DNA of 64,000 nucleotides from Agrococcus sp. Marseille-P2731 (GTDB taxonomy: Bacteria > Actinomycetota > Actinomycetes > Actinomycetales > Microbacteriaceae): contig NZ_FPEG01000003.1 in NCBI RefSeq assembly GCF_900117395.1, forward strand, positions 434,001 through 498,000, in the 5' to 3' direction. How positions within the stretch are numbered: position 1 is the first letter of the stretch; each line of letters starts with the position of its first letter. Below are positions 51,305-60,044 of the stretch, in pieces. The position numbers and the translations under genes are program-made. Below the pieces are notes generated by a model. It did no database searches, was not told the origin of the DNA, and saw only the letters and a program-made list of their open reading frames with translations.

Positions 51305-53023
51305 TCAGTGCTCGTCCTCGTCAGCCTGCAGCCCGATCTCCTCGCGGTCGACGATGCGCTGCACCGTGCCGACCGTCTTCGAGTCGAAGCGCCCGGAGCG
51401 TCGCACGTGGTCGAGCCACAGGCGCTCCGCCTCGACCGCGAGGTGGCGGAGGCGCGCGATCTGCGCGACGTCGGTCGCGGCATCGTCCGGATCCACCTCG
51501 GCGACGTGCGCTGCCCACGCGCGGCGGGACCGCATCCGCTCGCCCGCTGCCTCGACGAGCGCGCGGTCGATGCCCTGCTGCTCGGCCGAGCGCTCCATCG
51601 CGTCGATGCCTGCCTCGATCGTCTCGCCGAGCAGCTCGTCGAGCTCGAGCCGGTGGCGCTCGGCGCCGTCGTGCGTGAGCCGCAGCGCGCGCACGAGCCA
51701 GGCGAGCGTGCCGCCCTGCACGAGCAGCGTGACGATCGCCACGACGAAGGCGACCAGCACGAGCTCTGCACGCATCGGCACGTCGGCTGGCAGCGTCTGC
51801 ACGGCCGCGACGGTGACGACGCCGCGCATGCCCGCCCAGCCGATCGTGAGCATGTCGCGCCAGCCGAGGCGCTGGTCGTCGAGCGCCTCGATGTCATGCC
51901 CGCGCATCGCGTGCAGGCGTCGCAGCTTGGCAGTGCGCTTGGAGTCGCCCTCGGCCTGCTCGAGCTTGCGGCCGAGGCGCGCGTGCTCGCGGCGGCGATG
52001 TCCTGCCGCGCTTCGCAGCCACCACATGAGCGGCGGCATCGAGATGCAGCGCACCGCCAGCAGCACCGCGCAGAGCAGCAGCCCCACGAGCACCACGTTG
52101 ACGAGGTGGCGCTCGCCCGCGTCGACGGCATCCATGATCACGAGCAGCTGCATGCCCATCGTCAGGAAGACGCCGTTCTCGACGATCACGGAGAACGTCG
52201 CCCAGGTGGCGCTCTCCTGCGCACGCCTGGTGGCGCGGATGCGCACCTGGCTGCGGTTGCCGATGACGAGCCCGGTGATCACCACAGCGACGATCCCGGA
52301 GCCGTGCAGCGACTCCGCCGCGAGGAACGCGAGGAACGGCGTCGCGAGCGAGATCGCGGTGTCGATCGCGCGGTCGTTGGCGAACTGGCGGATGCGCACG
52401 GTCGCGTAGCCGACGACGGCGCCGACCACGAGGGCCACCACGACGGCGATCGCGAAGTCGCCGAGCAGCGGGCCGGCCGCGATGTCGGAGTCGCCGACGC
52501 GGACGATGGCTGCGACGGCGGTGCTCAGCAGCACGAGCGCCGTGGCGTCGTTGATGAGCCCCTCGCCCTCGAGGATGGTGACGACGCGCGGTGGCAGGCC
52601 GAGCCGCTTGCCGAGCGCGGTGGCGGCGACGGCATCCGGAGGCGCGACGACGGCGCCGAGGGCGAGTGCGGCGGCGAAGCCGATCACCGGCCACAGCGCC
52701 TGCAGCACGAGCGCGACCGCGAGGGCGCTGACGGCGACGAGCAGCACCGCGAGGTAGCCGATCACGCGCAGGTTGCGGCGGAAGTCGACCGCTGGCACCT
52801 TGAGCGCCGCCGTGTAGAGCAGCGGCGGCAGGATGATCGTGAGGAAGACCTCCGGCGGCACCTCGATCTCTGGCACGCCAGGGATGAGCGAGATGCCGGC
52901 GCCGAGCACGACGAGCAGCAGCGGCGCGGCGACGCCGATGCGGTTGGCGATGGTCGCGACGGCACCGATGATCAGGATGCCGATCACGACCACCAGGGTC
53001 ACTTCTGTGGTCACGCCGTGCAT
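51305..53023 (-). CDS. Na+/H+ antiporter, CPA1 (NhaP) family
   Basis: 572 aa. About twelve TMs through residue 410. The ion-binding ND motif is in LEGEGLINDATALVL (about 145-159), and the NhaP features APPDAVAATALGK and WAGMRGVVTVAAVQTLP are present. The C-terminal 150 residues are charged, helical and cytoplasmic, likely regulatory. ATG at 53023 follows TACGAT by 6 bases. Exports Na+ or K+ in exchange for H+. Confidence 0.92.
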   Translation of the reverse strand: MHGVTTEVTLVVVIGILIIGAVATIANRIGVAAPLLLVVLGAGISLIPGVPEIEVPPEVFLTIILPPLLYTAALKVPAVDFRRNLRVIGYLAVLLVAVSALAVALVLQALWPVIGFAAALALGAVVAPPDAVAATALGKRLGLPPRVVTILEGEGLINDATALVLLSTAVAAIVRVGDSDIAAGPLLGDFAIAVVVALVVGAVVGYATVRIRQFANDRAIDTAISLATPFLAFLAAESLHGSGIVAVVITGLVIGNRSQVRIRATRRAQESATWATFSVIVENGVFLTMGMQLLVIMDAVDAGERHLVNVVLVGLLLCAVLLAVRCISMPPLMWWLRSAAGHRRREHARLGRKLEQAEGDSKRTAKLRRLHAMRGHDIEALDDQRLGWRDMLTIGWAGMRGVVTVAAVQTLPADVPMRAELVLVAFVVAIVTLLVQGGTLAWLVRALRLTHDGAERHRLELDELLGETIEAGIDAMERSAEQQGIDRALVEAAGERMRSRRAWAAHVAEVDPDDAATDVAQIARLRHLAVEAERLWLDHVRRSGRFDSKTVGTVQRIVDREEIGLQADEDEH

Positions 53024-53118
53024 CCTCGGATCGTATCGACCCCGCGCATCCCGAGGTTGCCGCCGTAGCCTGAGCACGTCGGCCCGACACCGGTGTCGAC
53101 GCGACGCAAGGAGGAACC

Positions 53119-53541
53119 ATGGCCATCACCTCGAACGCCAGCGCGACCTGGAACGGCGATCTCGCCTCGGGCAGCGGCACCGCACAGCTCGCCTCAGGAT
53201 CGAGCTTCGACCTGACCTGGAAGGCACGCGCAGAGGAGGGCGGCTCCGTGACGCCCGAGGAGCTGATCGCCGGAGCGCACGCCTCGTGCTTCTCGATGGC
53301 GCTCTCGCACACCCTCTCCCAGGCGGGTCACACCGCGGAGTCGCTCGCGACATCCGCGAAGGTCTCGTTCGTGGCCGGCACGGGCATCACCGGGAGCGCG
53401 CTCACGGTGACCGGGCGCGTGCCCGGGATCGACCAGGACCAGTTCGCCGAGTTCGCAGAGCAGGCGAAGGCCGGATGCCCGGTGTCGCAGGCGCTCGCCG
53501 GTATCGAGATCACGCTGGAATCCGCGGTGCTCGAAGGCTAA
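53119..53541 (+). CDS. OsmC/Ohr family peroxiredoxin
   Basis: 140 aa thiol peroxidase of the OsmC subgroup. Catalytic cysteines are in AHASCFSMAL (about 58) and KAGCPVSQAL (about 116). A strong AAGGAGG precedes ATG 53119. Reduces organic hydroperoxides. Confidence 0.93.
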   Translation: MAITSNASATWNGDLASGSGTAQLASGSSFDLTWKARAEEGGSVTPEELIAGAHASCFSMALSHTLSQAGHTAESLATSAKVSFVAGTGITGSALTVTGRVPGIDQDQFAEFAEQAKAGCPVSQALAGIEITLESAVLEG

Positions 53542-53542
53542 C

Positions 53543-53596
53543 TTGCGCTTCGTGCAATGTTCGCCCTAGCACTCGCGTGCAATTCCGGGCTATAAA
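53543..53596 (+). promoter_or_regulatory. Control region of the GDDFIIM peptide gene
   Basis: Holds CTTCGTGCAA (53548-53557) and CGTGCAATTCC (53576-53586), the same pair found upstream of the M23 gene, and a TATAAA box at 53591-53596. No -35 is evident at the expected distance; a TTGACA at 53602-53607 lacks a -10. Confidence 0.45.
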
Positions 53597-53634
53597 CAGA
53601 GTTGACAGACTTTCCAACTCAACGAAGGAGCATC

Positions 53635-53739
53635 ATGAAGCTCAGCAAGCCCGGCCGCCGTGGTGACGATTTCATCATCATGGGCGACCTCGTCATCACC
53701 GGCGACGACTTCATCATCATGGGTGGCGGCGACGACTGA
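53635..53739 (+). CDS. 34-residue repeat peptide (GDDFIIM repeats), unknown
   Basis: ATG at 53635 has GAAGGAG five bases upstream, and an intrinsic terminator starts 17 bases after the stop: a complete transcription unit. The peptide has a basic head (MKLSKPGRR) and then GDDFIIM, GDLVIT, GDDFIIM, ending GGGDD, i.e. three six- or seven-residue repeats opening with Gly-Asp. No signal peptide or TM. The repeated codons differ at wobble positions, so the repeat is kept at protein level. No family known to me; a modified-peptide precursor, a beta-stacking peptide or a small regulator are all possible. Confidence 0.75.
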   Translation: MKLSKPGRRGDDFIIMGDLVITGDDFIIMGGGDD

Positions 53740-53756
53740 CGCCAGCTCGAACCCGT

Positions 53757-53791
53757 AGCCGCGGCCCCGACATCCGAGTCGGGCCGCGGCT
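53757..53791 (+). terminator. Terminator of the peptide gene
   Basis: AGCCGCGGCCCCGAC (53757-53771) pairs with GTCGGGCCGCGGCT (53778-53791), one bulge, loop ATCCGA, followed by TCGGCTTTC. Confidence 0.8.
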
Positions 53792-53851
53792 TCGGCTTTC
53801 TGCGGGCAGGGCGCCGGTCGAGGCAGGACGGGTGCGGTGCCCGCGCAGCGC

Positions 53852-54877
53852 TCAGCGCAGGTCGTCGGCGATGCGGATGAGCACCTTCCCGGTGACGCCT
53901 GCTTCGACGGCGTCGTGCGCCGCTGCCGTGTCCTCCAGGCCGAACCACGTCAAGGGCAGCCCCGCGTCCTCGCCCACGGGAAGCGCGCCCGCTTCGAGGG
54001 CCGCGCTGATGTCGTGCGCCGCGGCTGCGAGCGCCTCCTGCCCGACGGTGTAGAGCAGCACTCCCTGCCAGCGTGCGTTCTTGGCGAAGCTCGCCATGAT
54101 CGGAGCGGTGAACTCGTCGCCGTTGTTGTTGGCGTAGTAGGCGATGCTGCCGTGGTTGGCGAGCACCTCTGCGTCGAGCGCGGCGTTCTGGGCGAGCGCG
54201 ACCTCGACGATCTGGTCGACGCCGTTCGGAGCGATCGAGCGCACCTTGGACGCGAGCGCGCCATCGGGGTACTGCAGGACGTGGTCCGCGCCCGCCGCGC
54301 TGGCGAGCGCTGCTTTCTCGTCGCTGCTGACGGTGGCGATCACCGTCGCCCCCGCCCACCGCGCGAGCTGGATCGCCGCGTGCCCGACGGCCCCTGCGCC
54401 GCCCTGCACCAGGACAACTCGCCCGTCGAGAGAGCCAGGCGAGAGGTGCGCCGGGCCCAGCTCGTGCACCGTGAGCGCGCGGTGTGCAGTCATCGCCGGG
54501 ACTCCCAGGCTCGCCGCGACGTCGAACCCGATGTCGTCCGGCAGCGGCACGACACGGCTCGCGGGCAGGACCGTGAACTCCTGCGCAGTTCCTGTCGGCC
54601 GTTGATGGGCCGCCAGGAAGACCCATACGCGGTCGCCGACCTGCAGATCATCGACGTCTGCGCCGACAGCGTCGATGACGCCTGCGCCGTCCTGGTTCGG
54701 GACGACCTCGTCGAGCTCGAGGGGCCGATTGCCCGCACGGGCCTTCCAGTCCGTCGGGTTCACGCCTGACACGGCGACGCGCACGCGCACCTCGTCCGGT
54801 CCCGGAGCCGCGGGCTCGCGCTCGGTGAGCTGGAGGACGGACGACGGGCCGGGCTTCGAGTAGATGACAGATCGCAT
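53852..54877 (-). CDS. NADPH:quinone reductase-like MDR protein
   Basis: 341 aa zinc-free medium-chain dehydrogenase. NPTDWKARAG (about 40-49), DGAGVIDAVGADVDDLQVGD (about 63-82), the nucleotide-binding VQGGAGAVGHAAIQLAR (about 157-173) and NANNNG-type QOR features mark it as quinone oxidoreductase-like; no structural-zinc cysteines. Likely one-electron or two-electron reduction of small quinones or enals. Confidence 0.88.
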   Translation of the reverse strand: MRSVIYSKPGPSSVLQLTEREPAAPGPDEVRVRVAVSGVNPTDWKARAGNRPLELDEVVPNQDGAGVIDAVGADVDDLQVGDRVWVFLAAHQRPTGTAQEFTVLPASRVVPLPDDIGFDVAASLGVPAMTAHRALTVHELGPAHLSPGSLDGRVVLVQGGAGAVGHAAIQLARWAGATVIATVSSDEKAALASAAGADHVLQYPDGALASKVRSIAPNGVDQIVEVALAQNAALDAEVLANHGSIAYYANNNGDEFTAPIMASFAKNARWQGVLLYTVGQEALAAAAHDISAALEAGALPVGEDAGLPLTWFGLEDTAAAHDAVEAGVTGKVLIRIADDLR

Positions 54878-54922
54878 GGTGTGTGCAAGGCCGAATCGGA
54901 CGCGGACATTCCTCAGCCAACA

Positions 54923-54964
54923 GAAGAACCCCCGGCCAGACTCGCGTCTGACCGGGGGTTCTTC
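54923..54964 (-). terminator. Terminator after tRNA-Arg
   Basis: 19-bp stem: GAAGAACCCCCGGCCAGAC (54923-54941) pairs with 54946-54964 with a single mismatch and a 4-base loop. It lies 25 bases beyond the tRNA 3' end on the minus strand. Confidence 0.85.
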
Positions 54965-54989
54965 GTCCTACTACTGTCTCAACACAGTG

Positions 54990-55062
54990 CGCGCCCGGAG
55001 GGATTCGAACCCCCAACCTTCTGATCCGTAGTCAGATGCTCTATCCGTTGAGCTACGGGCGC
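54990..55062 (-). tRNA. tRNA-Arg (ACG)
   Basis: Acceptor GCGCCCG (55062-55056) pairs with CGGGCGC (54997-54991), discriminator G at 54990; 73 nt. The anticodon stem TCTGA/TCAGA encloses CTACGGA, anticodon ACG, read as ICG after deamination by TadA. The T loop TTCGAAT is intact; CCA not encoded. Confidence 0.96.
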
Positions 55063-55070
55063 CAGGCCAA

Positions 55071-55105
55071 ACGGCCAGAGATCAGATTACATGATCTCTG
55101 GCCGT
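55071..55105 (-). terminator. Terminator after the cold-shock gene
   Basis: Perfect 14-bp stem ACGGCCAGAGATCA (55071-55084) and its complement (55092-55105), loop GATTACA, between the csp stop and tRNA-Arg. Confidence 0.85.
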
Positions 55106-55144
55106 CTGGCGAATCGGGTCACGCCGCATGCGACGCGACGAGAC

Positions 55145-55348
55145 TCACAGGGGGCGGATGTCCGCTGCCTGCGGGCCCTTGGTGCCCTCGACGATCTCGA
55201 ACTCGACTGCCTGAGCCTCTTCGAGGGTCTTGAAGCCGTTGGACTGGATCTGGCTGTAGTGAGCGAACAGATCCTTGCCGCCGTCGTCCGGAGCGATGAA
55301 GCCGAAGCCCTTGCCGGAGTCGAACCACTTGACGGTGCCGGTTGCCAT
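55145..55348 (-). CDS. Cold-shock protein (CspA family)
   Basis: 67 aa single cold-shock domain, RNA chaperone. [13 protein letters not shown] (RNP1) and DLFAHYS (RNP2) are intact. ATG at 55348 has GAAGGA three bases upstream. The leader is longer than for most genes here: a TACGCT box at 55425-55430 implies about 70 bases of 5' UTR with a CAGCCCCTGGCTG hairpin. Confidence 0.95.
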   Translation of the reverse strand: MATGTVKWFDSGKGFGFIAPDDGGKDLFAHYSQIQSNGFKTLEEAQAVEFEIVEGTKGPQAADIRPL

Positions 55349-55546
55349 ATTTCCTTCAATCAATGCAATGCAGCCAGGGGCTGCGTTCAGAAGAGCAGAA
55401 CAAGATCCGTCCTGCGCCTTCATCAGCGTAGCGCGACATGGGGTTGCTCCGCTGAGAAAGTTCTGGCCGACCATCAGGGAGGCGGCACTGGGCGCGTGTC
55501 GACACACCGGTGGTGCTCGCCATGTACCCCACCTAGGGTGAACCGC

Positions 55547-56020
55547 ATGACCTCACGAACGCGTTCTCTCGTTGGCCCGCTGGTCGCCGCTGCGGCCGCC
55601 GCTGCACTCCTTGCCGCCTGCGCGGGCGGCACTCCTGACCCCACCCGCACCCCTGAGCCCGTCGCGACGACGGCACCAGCCGTCACCGACGAGGGCACCC
55701 CGACCCCCGAGCCGCTCGAGACGGACGCGCCCGCCGCGTCGGAGAGCGCCGACGCGGAATCCCTCGCGGAGGACGCCTGGGAGGCGGTGCTCGCGCACTT
55801 CGGCGGCGAGGTGCCCGCCTCGTCGCCACTGTCGGCGGTCATCGCCACCGAGGACATCTCGGCGGACACCATCCGAGTCCATGTCGACGACGAACTCACG
55901 GACGCGGACCGGGAGGAGGTCGCGCGGCTCACCTTCGAGCTCGGCGCTGCCGATGACCAGGCCCTGCGCAGCGTCGTGGTGCGCGACGCGACCGGCGTCG
56001 ACTCGGATCACGAGCGGTAG
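55547..56020 (+). CDS. Hypothetical lipoprotein
   Basis: 157 aa: basic start, hydrophobic segment and lipobox LLAACAGG (Cys about 25), then a Thr/Pro/Glu-rich spacer (about 30-70) and a small domain (about 75-150: [15 protein letters not shown] ... [17 protein letters not shown]). ATG at 55547 follows TAGGGT by 7 bases. No function assigned. Confidence 0.8.
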   Translation: MTSRTRSLVGPLVAAAAAAALLAACAGGTPDPTRTPEPVATTAPAVTDEGTPTPEPLETDAPAASESADAESLAEDAWEAVLAHFGGEVPASSPLSAVIATEDISADTIRVHVDDELTDADREEVARLTFELGAADDQALRSVVVRDATGVDSDHER

Positions 56021-56088
56021 CCGCAGACGGTCACGGCTGTACCACGACCATGGGCGAGCGTGGACGCACGCCCGAGCGCCAACGCGAA

Positions 56089-56133
56089 GAAGGCCCCGAC
56101 ATGCAGTTGAGCACTGCAGCTGTCGGGGCCTTC
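56089..56133 (-). terminator. Terminator after tRNA-Ser(GCT)
   Basis: GAAGGCCCCGACA (56089-56101) and TGTCGGGGCCTTC (56121-56133) pair perfectly; an inner TGCAGT/ACTGCA extends the stem around TGAGC. It begins 8 bases past the tRNA on the minus strand. Confidence 0.85.
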
Positions 56134-56140
56134 CAGCCGG

Positions 56141-56229
56141 TGGAGACGGAGGGATTTGAACCCTCGGTCCCCTATTGGGGACTCCACCTTAGCAGGGTGG
56201 TGCACTCGGCCGGACTATGCGACGTCTCC
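56141..56229 (-). tRNA. tRNA-Ser (GCT)
   Basis: Acceptor GGAGACG (56229-56223) pairs with CGTCTCC (56148-56142), discriminator A at 56141; 89 nt with the long variable arm of tRNA-Ser. The anticodon stem CCACC/GGTGG encloses CTGCTAA, anticodon GCT. Confidence 0.95.
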
Positions 56230-56278
56230 TCGGCCAGCTCGCTGGCAGGCCGACGGCAACTCTACCAAAGAGCTACGC

Positions 56279-56292
56279 GGTCTCGTGACGCG
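56279..56292. repeat. Partial copy of the GGTCTCGTGACGCG element
   Basis: Fourteen bases identical to the start of the elements at 9542 and 10030; the rest has diverged. It stands between the tRNA-Ser gene and the 3' end of the LCP gene. Confidence 0.6.
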
Positions 56293-56310
56293 GGTGGCCG
56301 CGCCGTGCCC

Positions 56311-57582
56311 TCAGCTGCCGAAGGGCACGACGCACGACTGCTGCGACGCATCCTGGCCCACGACGTCCTCGAGGCCCGTCGTCGGCGTGGGCGTCGGCTC
56401 CGCGCCCGGCGCCTCCGTCGGCAGCGGCGTCTCGGTGGCCACCGGGGCCTCCGCGCCCTCCTCACCGGGCGTCGGCGCGGGCGTCTCGTTCGTCGAGCCG
56501 ATGCCCAGCGAATCCTCGCCCAGCTCGATCGGCAGGTCGAGGCGGATGCGTCGCATCAGCTCGTCCGCGGCCTCCTCATCGGGGTAGACGCGGTTGCCCT
56601 CGAGCACGTTCGGGTAGAGCACGAACTGCATGGTGTCGAGAGGGATGTCGGCGAGCACGCGCGCCATCGACACCATCGTGCCGACGTTGGCCATGCCCGA
56701 GGAGAGCGTCATGTTGTCGAGCGCGACCTGCGAGATCGCGTACAGCCGCGTGAAGTCGGTGAGCACCGCATCCGACTGCAGCGTGCGCACGAGGGAGGAG
56801 AGGAAGACCTGCTGCGAGGAGATGCGCGCGAGGTCGGAGCCGTCACCGACGCCGTGGCGGGAGCGCAGGAACTGCAGCGCCTGCTCGCCCTCGAGCTCGT
56901 GCGTGCCCGCCTCCTCGATCTGCAGGCCGGTCCACGGGTCGTCGATGGGGCCGGCGAAGCACACCGGCACGCCGCCGACCGCCGTCGACATGCTGATGAC
57001 CCCCTGGAAGGTGATCATCGCGGCGTAGGGCACCTCGAGGCCGGTCATGTCGCTGACCACCTCGGCCACGCACGAGAGCCCGCCGCGCGCCAGTGCCTGG
57101 TTGAACTGCACGTCAGACTCCGCCGGCGCCGTCTCGCCCGTCTCGGGATCCTCGCAGGCGGGGAAGTCGACGACGAGGTCGCGCGGGATCGACACGACGC
57201 GCGCCTGCTGGTGGTCGTCGCTGACGTGCATGAGCATCGTCACGTCGTTGAGGCGCCCTCCCTCATACTCAGCCTCGCCGAAGTCGGCGCCTTGGCCCTC
57301 GCGCTGGTCGGAGCCGACGAGCAGGATCGTGAACCCGCCCTCGTAGGGCGCGAAGCCCGCCTGCGCGGGCGGCACGTCGGAGCCGAGGTCGACGGTCGCG
57401 ATGCCGGTCGAGAGCCGCAGCACCGAGACGCCCACGACGCCCACGACGGCGACGAGCACGACCGAGAGCCCGAGGCCGACCCACCGCAGCAGGTGGGCGA
57501 GGCCCGAGTGGCGGCGCAGCCGCCCATGACGGGGCGCCATCGACGACGTGTCGACGACGCTCGACGCGCGCTCAGCGCTCAC
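56311..57582 (-). CDS. LytR-CpsA-Psr (LCP) family protein
   Basis: 423 aa enzyme that transfers secondary cell-wall polymers to peptidoglycan. Cytoplasmic head, one TM (about 34-56), then the LCP domain: FTILLVGSDQREG (about 84-96), RVVSIPRDLVVDFP (about 128-141), FLRSRHGVGDGSDLARISSQQVFL (catalytic Arg set, about 237-260). A Thr/Pro/Glu-rich C-terminal tail ends in a Cys-containing stretch. GTG at 57582 has GGAGGAGG seven bases upstream. Confidence 0.92.
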   Translation of the reverse strand: MSAERASSVVDTSSMAPRHGRLRRHSGLAHLLRWVGLGLSVVLVAVVGVVGVSVLRLSTGIATVDLGSDVPPAQAGFAPYEGGFTILLVGSDQREGQGADFGEAEYEGGRLNDVTMLMHVSDDHQQARVVSIPRDLVVDFPACEDPETGETAPAESDVQFNQALARGGLSCVAEVVSDMTGLEVPYAAMITFQGVISMSTAVGGVPVCFAGPIDDPWTGLQIEEAGTHELEGEQALQFLRSRHGVGDGSDLARISSQQVFLSSLVRTLQSDAVLTDFTRLYAISQVALDNMTLSSGMANVGTMVSMARVLADIPLDTMQFVLYPNVLEGNRVYPDEEAADELMRRIRLDLPIELGEDSLGIGSTNETPAPTPGEEGAEAPVATETPLPTEAPGAEPTPTPTTGLEDVVGQDASQQSCVVPFGS

Positions 57583-57619
57583 GCGCCACCTCCTCCTGCG
57601 ATCGGCCGGGCATCAAGGG

Positions 57620-57704
57620 CGGAGGGCGTGGGATTCGAACCCACGAGGCATCGCTGCCCACCGGTTTTCAAGACCGGCTCCATCGGCCGCTCGGACAGCC
57701 CTCC
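57620..57704 (-). tRNA. tRNA-Ser (TGA)
   Basis: Acceptor GGAGGGC (57704-57698) pairs with GCCCTCC (57627-57621), discriminator G at 57620; 85 nt with long variable arm. The stem CCGGT/ACCGG encloses CTTGAAA, anticodon TGA. Confidence 0.95.
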
Positions 57705-57823
57705 AAGCCCGGGCCGCTGGGGGCGGTCAGGCCTCGGGCGATTCTACGGTGCGATCGGATGCGCCGCCTACGCGCCGGCCGTCACCGGGCGATGGCAGGC
57801 GGTGCAGCACGCGCTGCAGCCGC

Positions 57824-58627
57824 TCAGCTGCCGGCTGCGAGCCCCTCGAGCAGCACCGCGAGCCCGTCGTCCTCGACCGACGCGGTCACCTCGTTGGCGG
57901 CGCGCTTGACCTCGTCGGGCGCCTGCCCCATCGCGACCGCGCGGCCACTGCCGGCCACGACCCACTGGAACATGTCGATGTCGTTGCGGCCGTCGCCGAC
58001 GACGACCATGCGCTCGCGGGTGTAGCCGAGCGCATCCGCCACCCGCTCGAGCCCGGTGGCCTTGTTCACGCCGTCGGGCGCGATGTCGAGCCACGACGAG
58101 TAGCCGATGGCGTAGGAGACCTTGTGCAGGCCCATCGACTCGACGATCTCCAGGAAGTCGTCGACCTGGTGATCGGGGCTCATCACGACGACGCGCATCG
58201 CCCGCGTCTCGAGCAGCTGCTCGAACTCGACCTGCTCGGCCTGGTCGAGGTTCCAGTCGAGCATGCCGTTGGTGTAGCGGCGGTGGCCCGAGGCATCCTC
58301 GACCATGAAGGAGCCCGTCGGCAGCCCCTGCGCGATCGTGCGCAGCGCGGGCGCCGGGTCGAAGGTCTCCACGTGGATCGCCTCGTACTCGCTGCCGCGC
58401 CGCTCGAGCACGAGGGCGCCGTTCGCCGCGACCAGGTGGCTGGGCTCGAGTCCCAGGCGCTCCGCCGTCGACTCGGTCGTCGCCTGCGAGCGGCCCGTGG
58501 CGAGCACGATCGTGTGGCCGGCGTCGATGACCGCGCGCACCGCATCCGCCACCCTGGGCGAGAGCGAGTCGTCCTCGCGCACGATGGTGCCGTCGATGTC
58601 GAGCCCGATCAGGAGCGGCTGCGTCAT
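57824..58627 (-). CDS. HAD superfamily (Cof-type) hydrolase
   Basis: 267 aa HAD-IIB phosphatase. Motif [10 protein letters not shown] (Asp about 9 and 11), motif II VLATGRS (about 41-47), a C2 cap, and motif [15 protein letters not shown] (about 212-224). ATG at 58627 overlaps the serS stop (ATGA). Small-molecule phosphatase; substrate unknown. Confidence 0.9.
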   Translation of the reverse strand: MTQPLLIGLDIDGTIVREDDSLSPRVADAVRAVIDAGHTIVLATGRSQATTESTAERLGLEPSHLVAANGALVLERRGSEYEAIHVETFDPAPALRTIAQGLPTGSFMVEDASGHRRYTNGMLDWNLDQAEQVEFEQLLETRAMRVVVMSPDHQVDDFLEIVESMGLHKVSYAIGYSSWLDIAPDGVNKATGLERVADALGYTRERMVVVGDGRNDIDMFQWVVAGSGRAVAMGQAPDEVKRAANEVTASVEDDGLAVLLEGLAAGS

Positions 58628-59901
58628 GCTCGCGCGCCGGTCGCGATGGGCTCCATGACCTCCAGGCCACCCAGGTAGGGCCGCAGCGCCTCCGGCACGC
58701 GCACCGAGCCGTCGGGCTGCTGGTGGGTCTCGAGGATCGCGACGAGCCAGCGGGTGGTCGCCGCGGTGCCGTTCAGTGTCGCGACCGGTGCGGTGCGCCC
58801 GCTCTCGGTGCGATAGCGGGTGGCGAGCCGACGCGACTGGAAGGTCGTGCAGTTCGAGGTCGAGGTGAGCTCGCGGTACTGCTGCTGCGAGGGGATCCAC
58901 GCCTCGATGTCGAACTTGCGCGCCGCCGACGAGCCGAGATCGCCCGCGGCCACGTCGATGACGCGGTAGTCGAGCTCGCACGCCTGCAGCATGCGCTCCT
59001 GCAGCGCGCGCAGGCGGTCGTGCTCGGCCTCCGCATCCTCAGGCTGCACGTAGGAGAACATCTCGAGCTTGTTGAACTGGTGCACGCGCAGGATGCCCCG
59101 GGTGTCACGGCCGGCGCTGCCCGCCTCGCGGCGGTAGCAGGTCGACCAGCCGGCGTAGCGCAGCGGCTGCTCGAGGTCGACGATCTCGTCGGCGTGGAAG
59201 CCAGCGAGCGCCACCTCGGAGGTGCCGGTGAGGTAGAGGTCGTCGGCCGGCAGGTGGTAGACCTCGGCCGCGTGCTCGCCGAGGAAGCCGGTGCCCTGCA
59301 TGATCTCCGGCCGCACGAGCGTCGGCGTCGTGAGCGGCGTGAAGCCGTCGGCGAGCACCTCGTCGAGCCCCATGAGCATGAGCGCGAGCTCGAGCCGCAT
59401 GCCGATGCCGGTCAGGTAGTAGAAGCGCGTGCCCGCGACCTTGGCGCCGCGCGCCAGGTCGAAGGCGCGCAGCCCCTCCCCCAGCTCCACGTGGTCGCGC
59501 GCCTCGAAGTCGAAGGCGCGCTCCTGCCCGTGCGTGCTGAGCGTGACGAAGTTCTCCTCGCCGCCGGCGGGCACGTCGGGGTGCACGATGTTGCCGATCC
59601 TCGAGACGGATGCGTCGAACGCGGCCTCGGCGTCGGTCACGCGCGACTGCGCGTCCTTGACGCCGGCGGCCAGCGACTTCCCGTGCTCGATGAGCGCCGG
59701 GCGCTCCTCCTTCGCCGCCTTGCCGACGAGCTTCGCGTGCGCGTTCTGCTCGGCACGCAGTGTCTCGAACTCGGTGATGGCGGCGCGGCGGGCGCTCTCG
59801 GCGGCGAGCGCCTCGTCGACGTGCTCCACCGGGTCGCCGCGGCGCTCCTGGCTTGCCTTGACGAGGTCGGGCTGCTCGCGCAGCAGCTGGGGATCGATCA
59901 C
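58624..59901 (-). CDS. serS: Seryl-tRNA synthetase
   Basis: 425 aa class II synthetase. N-terminal coiled-coil arm (about 30-100), motif 2 [19 protein letters not shown] (about 254-272), and motif 3 with [17 protein letters not shown] (about 345-361). GTG at 59901 follows TAGACT by 6 bases. Two of its tRNA substrates, Ser-GCT and Ser-TGA, are encoded within 4 kb downstream. Confidence 0.96.
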   Translation of the reverse strand: MIDPQLLREQPDLVKASQERRGDPVEHVDEALAAESARRAAITEFETLRAEQNAHAKLVGKAAKEERPALIEHGKSLAAGVKDAQSRVTDAEAAFDASVSRIGNIVHPDVPAGGEENFVTLSTHGQERAFDFEARDHVELGEGLRAFDLARGAKVAGTRFYYLTGIGMRLELALMLMGLDEVLADGFTPLTTPTLVRPEIMQGTGFLGEHAAEVYHLPADDLYLTGTSEVALAGFHADEIVDLEQPLRYAGWSTCYRREAGSAGRDTRGILRVHQFNKLEMFSYVQPEDAEAEHDRLRALQERMLQACELDYRVIDVAAGDLGSSAARKFDIEAWIPSQQQYRELTSTSNCTTFQSRRLATRYRTESGRTAPVATLNGTAATTRWLVAILETHQQPDGSVRVPEALRPYLGGLEVMEPIATGARA

Positions 59902-60044
59902 CGCTCCAGTCTACGAGCGCGCAGGTGACGTGCCGCTCGGAGCGGGTGCGCCTCAACTGCTCCGAGCCGATTCGCGCACCCGTTCTGCACCGGCGCAGGC
60001 GAGTGCTCGGGTTCGGCGGGGCTGACGGCGATACGGTGACCGCC

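Noticed and set aside
53566-53574. CIRCE heat-shock operator (TAGCACTC)
   Set aside because: Only the left half is present; no GAGTGCTAA partner follows at nine bases.
54990-57704. Integrated element at the tRNA genes
   Set aside because: No duplicated tRNA 3' ends, integrase or change in composition near any of the four tRNA genes.
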